In this document: positions 8,649 to 18,561 of the stretch, in pieces
Layout: each line of letters starts with the position of its first letter
Position numbering within the stretch: position 1 is the stretch's first letter
From: Phytophthora colocasiae
Lineage: Eukaryota > Oomycota > Peronosporomycetes > Peronosporales > Peronosporaceae
Reading direction: 5' to 3'
DNA: 64,000 nucleotides
Assembly: GCA_018806915.1 (NCBI GenBank)
Contig: JAGKQI010000099.1
Span: forward strand, 1,116,001 to 1,180,000
Translations under genes and position numbers: made by a program
Notes under the pieces: model-generated
The model's database searches: none
Told to the model about the DNA's origin: nothing
The model's input: only the letters and a program-made list of their open reading frames with translations

Positions 8649-10526
8649 TTATTCCGTTAGTAGCTGCGGTAGTACGTCCACGTTGATCATCATAGTTGCC
8701 TTGTCACCGTAGTTTCGGATGATTGTGAAAGCGTCGTGCGGCGCAAAGTCTGGCACGAAGTCATTCAAGAACGATGCCAATTCCTCTACGTCCAATTGGT
8801 TCTTCTGCTGTTGAAGCTGGTTGAGACTCGAGAGCAATGTTGACTTATCCGCTTGGTCGCGCACTTTTCGTAGCACAGCAAGCTTGTCGGATCGTGGGAA
8901 CTTGGCTGGACGAGCTTCCATGTACTTGGCGCTGTACTCGTCCATCTCGAACAGTACAAACGTACGGCCTGTCATCCGGACTCGAGCGCCGACGTAAAAG
9001 TCATCTAGACCAAGCCAAGCTGCACGGCTATCAGTCATCACCACAGATCCATCCGGCCGAGTGCGTTTGATACGCGTACGCTCGAGGAATTTACCGCCCA
9101 CAATACCCGAGTTGCGCTGGATGAACTCGATAATTGACACACTTTGATCGGACACGATGACCGAGATGACAAAGCGACGTGCCACATCTTCAGGCTGATC
9201 CGTCTCGAAACGTGCGCGGAAGCGTAAAACTTCCGTCGTATCCAGCGATTCAATGCTCTTGAGTGGTGCTTTCGGTAGCAAATGGTAGCAAGACTGCAGC
9301 GAATCCTCCTCAGAACCCAAACCATCGTGCACTGGTGGTGTGAACACGGATGGAGGAGAGACCTCTTTTTTGACTATGATGGCTGGAGCGAGACGCATGT
9401 TGTGTTTTTCGTACCATGCTCTCGTGGATTCATCAGCATCCAACAAGAGAATACGCCGGTTGTAGATCTGCAAGTACTCACCAATAGCCAGGTCCTCCCA
9501 CGAATAGCAGTTGTGCTGCGCCACCGGAGTAACATCTTCACCATCAACCCCCTCCTCGCACACAGCAGCACACGCTTGGCGTTCCGGGTCCTTGGATAGT
9601 TTTGCTCTATTAAGTAGCTTCGGGAATGGGTCGCAACCCGAGTTGCGTTCGTACGACTCGAGAATCTCGATGGTGTTGTCTGCCAGAAAGAAGTGCAGGG
9701 TGTAGCGGTGGCAGATACCGTAAAGTTTCTCCGTGTCGTCCCAAATAGCAAAGAATCGCAGAACTTCGCGGTCATGTGCCAGAAAGCGACGTAAATTGTC
9801 GCTAGGACGCGCAAACTTGCCTAACGAAGCCTCCATGAAGTCTTTCATCGGATATTTCTTCTTGCCATAGTGTGCGTCCGGGTCCTGCCCAGTCTCACGA
9901 GCCATGTGCGCTTGACGTATCACTGTGTATGGATCGCGAGGAACGGCTTCGTCTGGTGGCACTTGCACATCATGCGAAACGAGGTAATTGCGAGTGAATT
10001 CGTCCGCCGAGAAGAGATGGAACGTTCGACCGTAAAAGGTCAGTTCTTTACCCACGTTCAGGTGGTGTAAGGCAAAGAACTGCATGTTCCCACGATCGTC
10101 ACTTTCAGGCATTGGGATACGGTGTCGCTTGACGAAGTTTCCTTGTAAGATGCCGCTGTTCTCGACTTTTGGCTCCGTAATCTGCAACGTATCATCTTCG
10201 AGGTAGTACAGCACTTCACAACGACGAACTCGATAATTTTCGAGGTTGCTCTCATGAACAGCTTCAAGAAAATACGCTTCAAAACGAAGCACTTTCTTGT
10301 CATTGGCAATGAACTTCGGGTTGAAGGGACGAGTAGCCAGTACTACCGAAGGATCCAGCAGTTCCGTGCCTCCCGTGTAGCCTTGACGTTCCAGCTCTCG
10401 GATGTAGAATGTAGCAGACTTAGCATTACCCAACACATGACCACGGTTCTTCGGTGCAGTGTCTCCATGTCTCCGGAAGATCATTGGCACCGCCTTCTGC
10501 TTCTCTAGAATCGCTGGACTCGGCAT
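8649..10526 (-). CDS. EFHC-type protein with three DM10 domains (axonemal microtubule inner protein)
   Basis: A single open frame of 625 residues, close to human EFHC1 (640). Three DM10 domains lie at about residues 78-185, 238-365 and 425-535. Each has a hydrophobic VLRFEAYFLE-like strand, an N/D-x-T-I/L-E/T strand with a downstream NSG, and a YGRTFHLFSADEFTR-like end. An EF-hand-like C-terminal stretch (LDVEELASFLNDF) follows. EFHC1/EFHC2 (Rib72) proteins bind inside ciliary doublet microtubules, so in an oomycete this gene should act in zoospore flagella (inference). The upstream region on this strand has TTCATTCGTGTAAAA, a partial match to the oomycete initiator. Confidence 0.9.
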   Translation of the reverse strand: MPSPAILEKQKAVPMIFRRHGDTAPKNRGHVLGNAKSATFYIRELERQGYTGGTELLDPSVVLATRPFNPKFIANDKKVLRFEAYFLEAVHESNLENYRVRRCEVLYYLEDDTLQITEPKVENSGILQGNFVKRHRIPMPESDDRGNMQFFALHHLNVGKELTFYGRTFHLFSADEFTRNYLVSHDVQVPPDEAVPRDPYTVIRQAHMARETGQDPDAHYGKKKYPMKDFMEASLGKFARPSDNLRRFLAHDREVLRFFAIWDDTEKLYGICHRYTLHFFLADNTIEILESYERNSGCDPFPKLLNRAKLSKDPERQACAAVCEEGVDGEDVTPVAQHNCYSWEDLAIGEYLQIYNRRILLLDADESTRAWYEKHNMRLAPAIIVKKEVSPPSVFTPPVHDGLGSEEDSLQSCYHLLPKAPLKSIESLDTTEVLRFRARFETDQPEDVARRFVISVIVSDQSVSIIEFIQRNSGIVGGKFLERTRIKRTRPDGSVVMTDSRAAWLGLDDFYVGARVRMTGRTFVLFEMDEYSAKYMEARPAKFPRSDKLAVLRKVRDQADKSTLLSSLNQLQQQKNQLDVEELASFLNDFVPDFAPHDAFTIIRNYGDKATMMINVDVLPQLLTE

Positions 10527-10861
10527 CGTTCTCCTTACACTGGAACAAGCTTAACCCCAAAAGTGAGCTGTCAGCTTCAGCACTGTCGAAGTTTTACACG
10601 AATGAAGTTCTGCTGTTTTGCATCTAATGATAAATGTAAGCCAGGACTAGCAAAAATAATAACCTCCATGCATGTTTCTCCTATTTTTACGTCTTCAACT
10701 ATCTTTTTTAAAGAGTGATGGTCTGACTTCAACATTTCGGTAAAGTACGATATGATGTAGCACACATCACATAACAAAAAGTTCTTGTGGTGGACTCAGA
10801 CCACTGGCTGGCACATAAGGGCAGCTTCGCTCTAACTAAGGAATCCTCCCTGACGAGTACG
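10527..10861. other. Divergent promoter region between EFHC and eIF2alpha genes
   Basis: This 335-bp space separates two outward-reading genes. It is AT-rich, with no gene seen. An initiator-like TTCATTC lies on the minus strand near 10600. No clear initiator was found on the plus strand. Confidence 0.5.
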
Positions 10862-11860
10862 ATGGCTGAAGCGACCCCCACGGTAATTCCTGGCGAGGAG
10901 ACGACGCAGGCCCAGGAGATCCTGCACTTGCAATGCCGTTTCTACGAGCAAAAGTTCCCTGAGATCGATGAACTGGTCATGGTGAACGTTCGTTCCATCG
11001 CTGAAATGGGCGCCTACGTGTCCCTCCTCGAGTACAACAACATCGAAGGTATGATCCTTCTGTCCGAGCTGTCTCGTCGTCGTATCCGCTCCATCAACAA
11101 GCTCATCCGTGTGGGGAAGAACGAGGTGGTCATGGTGCTGCGTGTGGACAAGGAAAAGGGTTACATCGATCTGTCCAAGCGCCGAGTGTCCCCAGAGGAC
11201 ATTGCCAAGTGCGAGGAACGCTACAACAAGGCCAAGACAGTGCACGGTGTACTCCGTCAGGTGGCTCAGGAGAACTACCTGGAGATTGAAGACCTGTACG
11301 CGAAGGTGGCCTGGCCGCTGTACAAGAAATTCAAGATTGAAACCACCAGTGAGGACGAGAAGAAGGTCGAGTATGTGCACTGCTACGATGTCTTCAAGAT
11401 GGGTATCACGGATGACGCAGTCTTCGAAGGACTGGATATTACGCCTGAGATCCTCACGGCGCTCAAGGCACAGATCCGTCGCCGACTAACCCCGCAGCCT
11501 ATCAAGATCCGTGCGGACATTGAGGTCACGTGTTTCACGTACGAGGGCATTGAGGCTATTCGTTCGGCCCTGCAGGCTGCTCAGAACATTGGCACGGAGG
11601 ACGTCCCCGTGAAGGTGAAGCTCATTGCGCCACCCATGTACGTCATGACTACGAGTACACTGGACAAACAGAAGGGTATCCAGAAGCTTCAGGAAGCTAT
11701 TGAGGCCGTTCGGGAGCACATCACGGCCAAGAAGGGCACTATGTCTGTTAAGATGGAGCCGAAGGTGGTGAGCGTGAACGAAGAGAAGGAGTTCCTGCAA
11801 ATGATTGAGAAGCTCGAGAACGAGAGCCGCATGGTGGACGGTGACGCCCCGGAGGACTAG
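10862..11860 (+). CDS. Translation initiation factor eIF2 alpha subunit
   Basis: An intronless gene of 332 residues. It begins with the S1-type OB fold (YEQKFPEIDELVMVNVRSIA) and carries the regulatory loop LLSELSRRRIRSINKLIRVG. The phosphorylatable Ser of that loop (Ser51 in animals) is Ser71 here. The helical domain and the C-terminal alpha-beta domain that docks to eIF2gamma follow. The protein delivers initiator Met-tRNA as part of the eIF2 GTPase complex, and phosphorylation of the loop Ser shuts down translation in the integrated stress response. The ATG at 10862 is preferred over an upstream GTG. The slightly long N-terminus (MAEATPTVIPGEETTQAQE) is the only deviation noticed. Confidence 0.96.
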   Translation: MAEATPTVIPGEETTQAQEILHLQCRFYEQKFPEIDELVMVNVRSIAEMGAYVSLLEYNNIEGMILLSELSRRRIRSINKLIRVGKNEVVMVLRVDKEKGYIDLSKRRVSPEDIAKCEERYNKAKTVHGVLRQVAQENYLEIEDLYAKVAWPLYKKFKIETTSEDEKKVEYVHCYDVFKMGITDDAVFEGLDITPEILTALKAQIRRRLTPQPIKIRADIEVTCFTYEGIEAIRSALQAAQNIGTEDVPVKVKLIAPPMYVMTTSTLDKQKGIQKLQEAIEAVREHITAKKGTMSVKMEPKVVSVNEEKEFLQMIEKLENESRMVDGDAPED

Positions 11861-12319
11861 ACAGGCACAGTGCAGGCAGGTTAACCAAGAACCGATAACA
11901 CAAGGGTCGACGATGCTGGATGATGATATCAAGCTTGGCGACTACGAGTTTTTCACGCTTCCTGACAAGAATTTCTTGATATCTACGCACTTTCGACTCG
12001 AAGGCTGGTTTATTTGCCTGTAAACGATTAGATAGGAGCGCTATGCATGCAACGCTCAATATAGCTGTATGCACTGCGCGCCTTGATGGTGGTAAGTTCG
12101 TTGCTTTTTACTGTGGACTTCCTCGTCGGAGTAGTTTTCGTAATAACTCGCATATCGAACACCAAAGCACATTATCCTGGAAGCCTGCCAATCAATAGCT
12201 TCAAAATGCTCCTTTACAAAGTTGACTCCTCCGTTATACGCATCCGCTTGTACTCATTGTACTTCTTCGACGAGCCTCGAACCTACCGGCGCCACAGGCC
12301 AAACATGTTAGACAAAATA
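11861..12319. other. Convergent intergenic region
   Basis: This is the 3' space between eIF2alpha and the convergent zinc finger/dCTPase gene. A 10-base inverted pair (GATATCAAG and CTTGATATC) lies at about 11925-11982. No gene was recognised. Confidence 0.5.
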
Positions 12320-13835
12320 TCAGCGTCGCGCACAAGTCATGCTGCATACCAAGTCGGCAGGATACTTCCTAGCATTCTTAGCGATCTTGTCGTTAAGAGC
12401 AGCAGGCAGATTGACGTCGCATTTGTCTGCGAGCCGCACTAAGTAGATCAGCACATCACTGATCTCTTCACCAAGGTGCTCCTTGTCTCGCGCAGACCAA
12501 TCTAAAATCACATAATGACAAAGACAGTTAGATCCTAGCACGCCTTTCAGTTGGTCCCAATGGTCGATGCAAACCTGTAGTGTCCTTGACCTCGCCCTTC
12601 CACTGAAAAATCTCGCATAACTCTCCCACTTCGCCATTCAGTGCCAGCAACAAGTTGCGCGGAGTGTGAAACTATTGTTCACAGTTCAAGCAGCAGCATA
12701 AGTCAGTACTGATAGAATTTGTCAAGAAAGCAGAGGCGAGTCTTACCTGATTCCAGTCACGGTCATCAGCAAAATCCGCAATACGCTTGCGAAGCGATTC
12801 AAGAGTCATGGTCTCCTCAAACTTAGCTGGTGTTTCGCCACCATCAGACGTGGTGGACGAAATATGGCTGTTAGAAGCAGCTGCAGCATCCGTAGTAGTA
12901 GTTTGGGCAGCAGAGGACCCCGGAAATACATCATCTCCCATTGTGCTGTCAATTGCTCCATCCAAAAGTTCGCTGTCGTGACCTTCCGCACTCAAAATGT
13001 CCGCGGCATCAACCGATTGGGCCTGTGCTTGAGAGTGGCTGTGCTGTGATTGTAGAGCTTCCGCCTGAGCCTTCAGCAGCGCTTGTGTTTGTACATACTG
13101 ATATGCCTGCGATTGGGCATCCACTTGTGCCTGAGCTTCAGCCTGAGCTTGGGCATGAGCCGCATGCGCTTGAGCCTCAACTTCCGCCAATTGTTCCCTC
13201 ATTTGTCTCTCGTAAACAGCTTGAGCCTCCTCCGCAGCATTATCAGATGCCAGAACATGTTCCATTTGATTCACATGAGTATTCGCAGCTGAGTCCTGCT
13301 GGTCTGTGGACGCTACGTCATTGTGCACATCGTGAGTCGCCAACTCGTAGTCCGATTCGTGCAGTGTACCACTCATCATCTTCATAGAGTCTGGACCGAT
13401 AGGATGGTTATGCTTGTCATGTGTCCGAACCTTGACACGATATGTGGGTCCGTACTCCACTGCAGAGGCGTAAATGTGGAACGGACATCCAATGTCACGC
13501 AACTTGTGGCGCAACCTCTTACCACTTCCACGAGAGCGGAACTTGATGCCGTGTGTGCATTTAAACGTCTTGGACAGGAAATCAGCAATGTTCTTACGGT
13601 CGTGTTTGCCTTTGGACACTGTGCGATTGTAGACTTCGAAGGTGAGGGACGAACGCTTACGGATAGGGTGATACGCCGCCGTGGCTCGTGCGATAGCGGC
13701 GTCAAAAGCGGCCCAGTCGTCGTAGAACTCGTCGAATAGCGGACGATCAGTAGCCACAGTGTCCACACCAGGCGCTACGATCTCCTCCGTCGCTGGGGCA
13801 TCCGTTTTCATCTCCATCGACTTGTTCAGCTCCAT
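12320..13835 (-). CDS. FAR1-like zinc finger fused to MazG-type dCTP pyrophosphatase
   Basis: Three exons (13835-12747, 12671-12575, 12501-12320) give 455 residues. The introns, 75 and 73 bp, have GTAAGA/AATAG and GTTTGC/TTTAG borders. Residues about 60-150 look like a FAR1/FLYWCH-type DNA-binding finger (FKCTHG, CPFHIYA, HDKHNHPI). Residues 190-280 are an Ala/Gln-rich helical stretch (QAHAAHAQAQAEAQAQ). From about residue 345 the protein matches DCTPP1: RIADFADDRDWNQ, FHTPRNLLLALNGEVGELCE and EEISDVLIYLVRLADKCDVN, with the E-x-x-E and E-x-x-D metal ligands. DCTPP1 hydrolyses dCTP and modified dCTP to the monophosphate. The frame runs without a break from the finger into the dCTPase domain, so a fusion is the simplest reading. 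An internal ATG just before LESLRKRIADF could alternatively start a separate dCTPase transcript. Confidence 0.8.
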
Positions 13836-13954
13836 CGTCCAGATAAATTATGATGCGACTGGTTCTGAGGAAATCTGAGTACATGACTCAGATTTTATCA
13901 GAATGTATTTATAGTTCAGTATGGTTTACGATATTAAAGACAAAACAATCACTC

Positions 13955-13968
13955 TCATTCCGCATTGA
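13955..13968 (+). promoter_or_regulatory. Oomycete initiator (INR) motif
   Basis: The sequence TCATTCCGCATTGA fits the oomycete initiator TCATTYYNCAWTTT except in its last bases. It lies about 20-30 bp upstream of the ATG at 13989, which is the usual spacing, and supports that start. Confidence 0.6.
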
Positions 13969-13988
13969 CGCACTTGCACTTGTCCATC

Positions 13989-16070
13989 ATGTATGGTGCT
14001 CCACCGGACGATCGCGGGAGGCTGCAGGAGACGCTCCAGCGGCTGCAGCATGAGAAAGGAGAGGTGGACGGTATGCTGAGCATTCTCAAGGCCAAGTTAG
14101 AGGAGGCGGAGGAGGATATCTTCGATCTGCGCTCGAGTATGGCGATGTTTGAGGCGGAAACCAAGTACGAAAGCGATAAAAAGGAGCGTGAGATGAAGAA
14201 ACAACTTTCAGCGTTCGAGACAAAGGTGGCTCTGATGTCGCAAAAGTTGATCAATGCGGAGCGCGTCAAACTACGCGCTACCAAGCAGGTGGAGGAGTTG
14301 CAGCAGAAGAGGGTGATCGAAGGCAAGCGGCGAGACGCTGAGCGCAGACTCATGGCTACCAAGCGCCGCAAAGCTGCTGCTAGTCAATCCATACTGATGT
14401 CACAGTTATCGCAGTCACAGCAGTCACAGGTTGCAAGACCTCCGTCCATACCAGTGGTGGAGACCGCAGTTCAGACAGATGTGAAGGCCCAAGAGGAGAA
14501 CAGCGGAGATTTGAAGCAGGAAAACGCCAAACTTGTGTCTTTCTTACTGGCAGGAACTTCCAGAGATTTATTGACGCTGTTAAACGGCACAGTGGCTGTT
14601 GATCCCGAGGACAATATGATGCCGAATCCAGATGCTGACCGTACTCAACAAGTGTGTCATAGCTCGACGCCGTTACAATTTGGGGCAGGATCGAGCAACT
14701 CAACGAGTGATTCGATGCCACAGTCAGGAAGTGGAGTTCCGTTTTCGCAAAGTGTATTTTCTCAGCTCGCTGGGAGGGCGTCAGCTCAAGCACATGCCTC
14801 GCTACTGAGTGTTGCGAGGGAGACGAATGTTGGGCAGAATGCGCTGGCGACGGAACGAGCTCGGGATTTATATGATGCGCTGGGGAAAATGCTGGCTGGT
14901 GATGCTTCTGCTGTTGTGCTTGCGCCAGTTTTGGTCGCGTATCTGGCGGCACCGACTGATCTCGAGTGGGCCGTGATTTGCAGTGTCCTGCGTGTCATGT
15001 ACGCGGTAGCGCATCATAGCGCGCATTTTCAGCGCTTTCTGTTGGCTTCTTCACCTTCTGAAGAGTCTTCATCTCAGACTACGAGTCTCCAGAGGAACTC
15101 GGATAGTATGGGTCACCCACGAATATCGTTGCCGGGGTTGCGCTTCACCTCCTTGGATGACTACTTGTCTGCTTGTTCAGATTATAGCTCTGTGGTGCAA
15201 AGCGAATTACAGCAGCTTTCGGCAATAGAAGCCGCCTCGGAGCAGCGCCGTCTTCGTTTCAAGTTGATGGGTGCTCTCTGTCGTGTTATCAAGAATAATT
15301 TCAAGGAGCCCGCTGTTGTGAAGGACGGCCTACGTGTGCTGTCGTTCTGGGTCGACCTCGGACTTACGCATAGGCCCGTGAAAAGTGCCGATTTTAAACC
15401 CTTGCTGACAAGTAATGTAATTCCAGACATTTTGTTGGCACCGAAGGGAATTTCTACCATCAAGGCCCAAGCACTTCAGTTACTGTCCCAACTTCTACGA
15501 GTTCCGGAGGTGTTTGCTGTAGTGGAGACGGAGTCCAAGAGATCGTTGCTATTCAACCGCTGCGCAAAGATGTTGGCACACGAGGGTGGTTTGTCTGGTG
15601 ACGAAGCCAAACAATTGCGGATACTTCAACACCAGATTGTAAAGCTTTTGCTGTCTATCGCCACGGCTTTCCCATCCGAAGGAATTCGCTTCGTGCTCGA
15701 AAGCACGCATGGGCTCCCTAGTGACTCGGACGGATATCGGTCGGTTATTTATTATTTGGCGCAGCTACTGCATCAGGAGACGTTCGATGCGCGAACAGCA
15801 AGTACTGGTGGAGAAAACTGCGTTTTGAGAGAGCTGTTGAACGACCAACTTCGTGCAAATCTCATCCAAGATTCATTTACTCTGCTTGGTCTGCTTTCGC
15901 GCTATGTGGATCTACGCAATGAATTGGGCGGCGACGATCATGTGCAATCGTTTCTCGGAGTTTTGTATTTTCTAAGCAACAACGACAATCGCGATAACGG
16001 TGTGCGAAACGACTCGATCGCAGCATCGGCCCGAGCAATGGTGGTCATGATGAACTTATCTGCCCAGTGA
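13989..16070 (+). CDS. Coiled-coil/helical-repeat nuclear protein, possibly ATRIP-like
   Basis: An intronless gene of 693 residues. Residues about 10-120 form a long charged coiled coil (LQRLQHEKGEVDGMLSILKA onward), ending in a basic stretch (RRLMATKRRKAAASQS) that fits a nuclear localisation signal. A low-complexity Ser/Gln linker follows. The C-terminal 400 residues are Leu-rich helices of HEAT/ARM style (AQALQLLSQLLRVPEVFAVV, RFVLESTHGLPSD). N-terminal coiled coil plus C-terminal helical repeats is the layout of ATRIP, the partner of the ATR checkpoint kinase, but no diagnostic motif was recognised. Function is therefore open. The start agrees with the initiator at 13955. It is divergent from the zinc finger/dCTPase gene. 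Confidence 0.65.
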   Translation: MYGAPPDDRGRLQETLQRLQHEKGEVDGMLSILKAKLEEAEEDIFDLRSSMAMFEAETKYESDKKEREMKKQLSAFETKVALMSQKLINAERVKLRATKQVEELQQKRVIEGKRRDAERRLMATKRRKAAASQSILMSQLSQSQQSQVARPPSIPVVETAVQTDVKAQEENSGDLKQENAKLVSFLLAGTSRDLLTLLNGTVAVDPEDNMMPNPDADRTQQVCHSSTPLQFGAGSSNSTSDSMPQSGSGVPFSQSVFSQLAGRASAQAHASLLSVARETNVGQNALATERARDLYDALGKMLAGDASAVVLAPVLVAYLAAPTDLEWAVICSVLRVMYAVAHHSAHFQRFLLASSPSEESSSQTTSLQRNSDSMGHPRISLPGLRFTSLDDYLSACSDYSSVVQSELQQLSAIEAASEQRRLRFKLMGALCRVIKNNFKEPAVVKDGLRVLSFWVDLGLTHRPVKSADFKPLLTSNVIPDILLAPKGISTIKAQALQLLSQLLRVPEVFAVVETESKRSLLFNRCAKMLAHEGGLSGDEAKQLRILQHQIVKLLLSIATAFPSEGIRFVLESTHGLPSDSDGYRSVIYYLAQLLHQETFDARTASTGGENCVLRELLNDQLRANLIQDSFTLLGLLSRYVDLRNELGGDDHVQSFLGVLYFLSNNDNRDNGVRNDSIAASARAMVVMMNLSAQ

Positions 16071-16428
16071 AGACAGGTGATTTGACCGGTGAGATCAGAG
16101 ATAGACGTCTCTTGGAGTCAGCCGCGTTGTATTATGTCCTCGGCTCGTAGTGATGGATGCGATGGTGCTCGCAAGTGCGTTTCGCAGAATGGAAACTAAC
16201 CGAATCGCATAGAGCTTGCTGCCAAGTTTCTGGGTCCGAGTCCATCGACGTTTTTGGAGGTGCGTCACTTCCTGTCGTTCGAACGTGAAAGATCCCGGTA
16301 ACAGTGGCATTCGCGAATTTGAAGCAGCGACGGAAGATCTAGGCACCGGAAGGCGTGGTAAGAAACTCCTACTTAAGTTCCATCAACTTGAAGCCTACGG
16401 AGAGCTCCAATCGCCCCGACAAGCAAGA
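16071..16428. other. Intergenic, no gene seen
   Basis: About 360 bp upstream of the CotH gene. The frame used by the first CotH exon continues upstream to about 16216, but without signal-peptide character, so the start at 16429 is preferred. Confidence 0.5.
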
Positions 16429-18456
16429 ATGGGGTTTGCCGTGGTAAACACACTCGTGTTGGTCCTGACCGGACTGTGCGGGCATATCGCACTCGCATCC
16501 GACAACAGTAAGCTTGTTTTGTTCCGAGTGGTGTTGGAAGATGGAAGCTAACCACTGTGATCCTTAGCTTGCTTTGAGTTGCCGATCGTGATCGTGTCAC
16601 CGACAAAGGTGAAGTTGCCAACAGAGACCTGTAATCAGCCTCGCCTGCCCGCGCCTGATTGCATGAGGGACTCTGTTGAAGCCAACATCGAAGTTATTGA
16701 CAACCCAAATGGCACACTCAACTGCCTCAATGGGAACCGGACCGCGATTTATCCTGGAAACGTTCACTACCGTGGACAATCCAGCCTTTACTTCGCGAAG
16801 CATCAGATAGCTGTTGATCTGAACGAAGATGGAGAGCTGCTTGGATTTCCTGCTGATCGGACTTTTGTGCTGAATGGCCCTACGGTTGATGCTACCTTAA
16901 TGCGAAACCACCTAGCTCACTGGATGTTCCGAGGAACAGATCGCTATTCGCCCCGAACCCGACACATTGTTGTCTTTGTTCGTGACAAGTTGGATGCAGA
17001 CGATTGGAGTCCAAGATATCGTGGTATCTACCTGGCCTTGGAAAAGATCGCCTATACTCCAACCCGTGTCGGATTGGCACAGCTTAACAATGCTTGTCAA
17101 ACGAAGGAAGAACTCTCTGGAGGTTGGGCGTGGCAAAACAACCCACTCGGCTACGGTGATTACTCACCGAATGTCCTATTGAACGAAGCAACTGGGCTTT
17201 TTGGGGCTGGAGCGAGGCCGATACTGACATTTCCAGAGCCGAAAGTTATAACCCAGACAATGCGCGACTATTTCATCTCTCCGGAAACTGGACCGCTTCC
17301 TCGACTGTACCAGTATCTCTACGACAACATGACCCACCCTGATGGCCTCGAAGAGCATATCGACATTGGTTCTTTCGTCGACTATTTCTTGCATTCGGAG
17401 CTGTCAGAGAATTCCGATGCGTATCGCCGTAGCACATACTTTTTCAAGGACCGCGACCAACCTATCAACGCTGGTCCTGTCTGGGACTTCAATTTGGCCT
17501 ACGGAAAAGGTGGTTCTAAGACTACTTGGATGTACACGATCCACACGTTCTGGAAGCGTATCGCATGCAATTACAAGTTTGCCTCCCTTGTTCAGCAGCG
17601 TTGGGTGCAACTGCGATCGACAACGTGGAGCGACGATTCCATTAAGACGTTTATTCTTGCAAGTGCTGAGCCGATTCGTCGCCAGTTGAAGAAATGTGTC
17701 GGGTGGAAGAGCGATAACCTGCAGTGCGCAAATGTCAACGTGAAGAAAACTATGGGCACCTATGATGAGGAAGTCAACAACTTGATCAATGCTGTTATCG
17801 GACGGGCGCTTTGGATGGATTCAAGTGTATCTGGTTTTTACAAAACGCTGAACAGTAACATCTGTGTTGGAGCGGGGGTACTTCCTGCCTACAATTGCGC
17901 CGCAGATGGCAACGACAAGGGATGTTTGGCAAACCCGAGCAGCTACACTAACGCTGTTGAGTTTCCCAAGCCTCGCAAGCCTACGCCTGCGAAAGCTTGC
18001 GGCTCATCGAAGATTCTTAACACCAACGTTGAGAGCCCATCAATTGACCCATGCTGGCTGTCAGCAGGAGTTTACATGTCTGACGGCTCGATTACTCCGT
18101 TCTGCTCAGGCTATGGGTTTTGCCCCGAAGGTCCTGGAGCGAAGTGCACGTGCAAGAACGGCCACTCTGCTCCGACTTGTGCGCGTGAAGATGCTGCTAT
18201 AGTGCCTCATGGTGGGTCAATCGAACACAATGTGGTAGCGTTGAATAGGCCGTTGGAGCAAGGTCAAAGTGTCAGCGCATATTTGCGCTACCCTTTGTTT
18301 TTCCTGTGTGCCCTGTCAGCAATGGTACTGGGAGTTGTCCTAGCAGCTCGTCAACATCGCCGCCGCCAACATTATGTTCGACTGCGCCGTGTGACCTCAT
18401 CACGATCGCCTCCAGGCTCTTACGATGCACCCACGCTTCTCTACGGCACTTCGTAA
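16429..18456 (+). CDS. CotH-family kinase with EGF-like domain and C-terminal transmembrane anchor
   Basis: Exons 16429-16507 and 16568-18456 give 655 residues. The 60-bp intron has a GTAAGC donor, GCTAACC branch-like site and CTTAG acceptor. Exon 1 encodes only a signal peptide (MGFAVVNTLVLVLTGLCGHI, then ALASDN). The CotH fold follows: the YRGQSSLYFAKHQIAVDL strand pair, FVLNGPTVDATLMRNHLAHW, the YRGIYLALEKI lobe, and GPVWDFNLAYG, which supplies the catalytic Asp. Near residue 555 an EGF-like Cys cluster occurs (CSGYGFCPEG, CTCKNGHSAPTC). A hydrophobic helix (LFFLCALSAMVLGVVLAA) and a basic tail (RQHRRRQHYVRLRR) complete a type I membrane protein. CotH proteins phosphorylate secreted proteins in bacteria; related Mucorales proteins are surface proteins. 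A cell-surface role is inferred. Confidence 0.85.
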
Positions 18457-18561
18457 GCTATGTCTACCGAGTAGTACGCCTTATTTCTTTAGCTAACTCT
18501 CGATATCCTTGCAGGATAGATTAAATGCACAGTCTGGGTTGCTTTTCTATATCTGATGCTT

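Noticed and set aside
11912..12023. Short open frame (MLDDDIKLGDYEFF) after eIF2alpha
   Set aside because: It lies in the 3' space, has no homology I recognise and overlaps an inverted pair.
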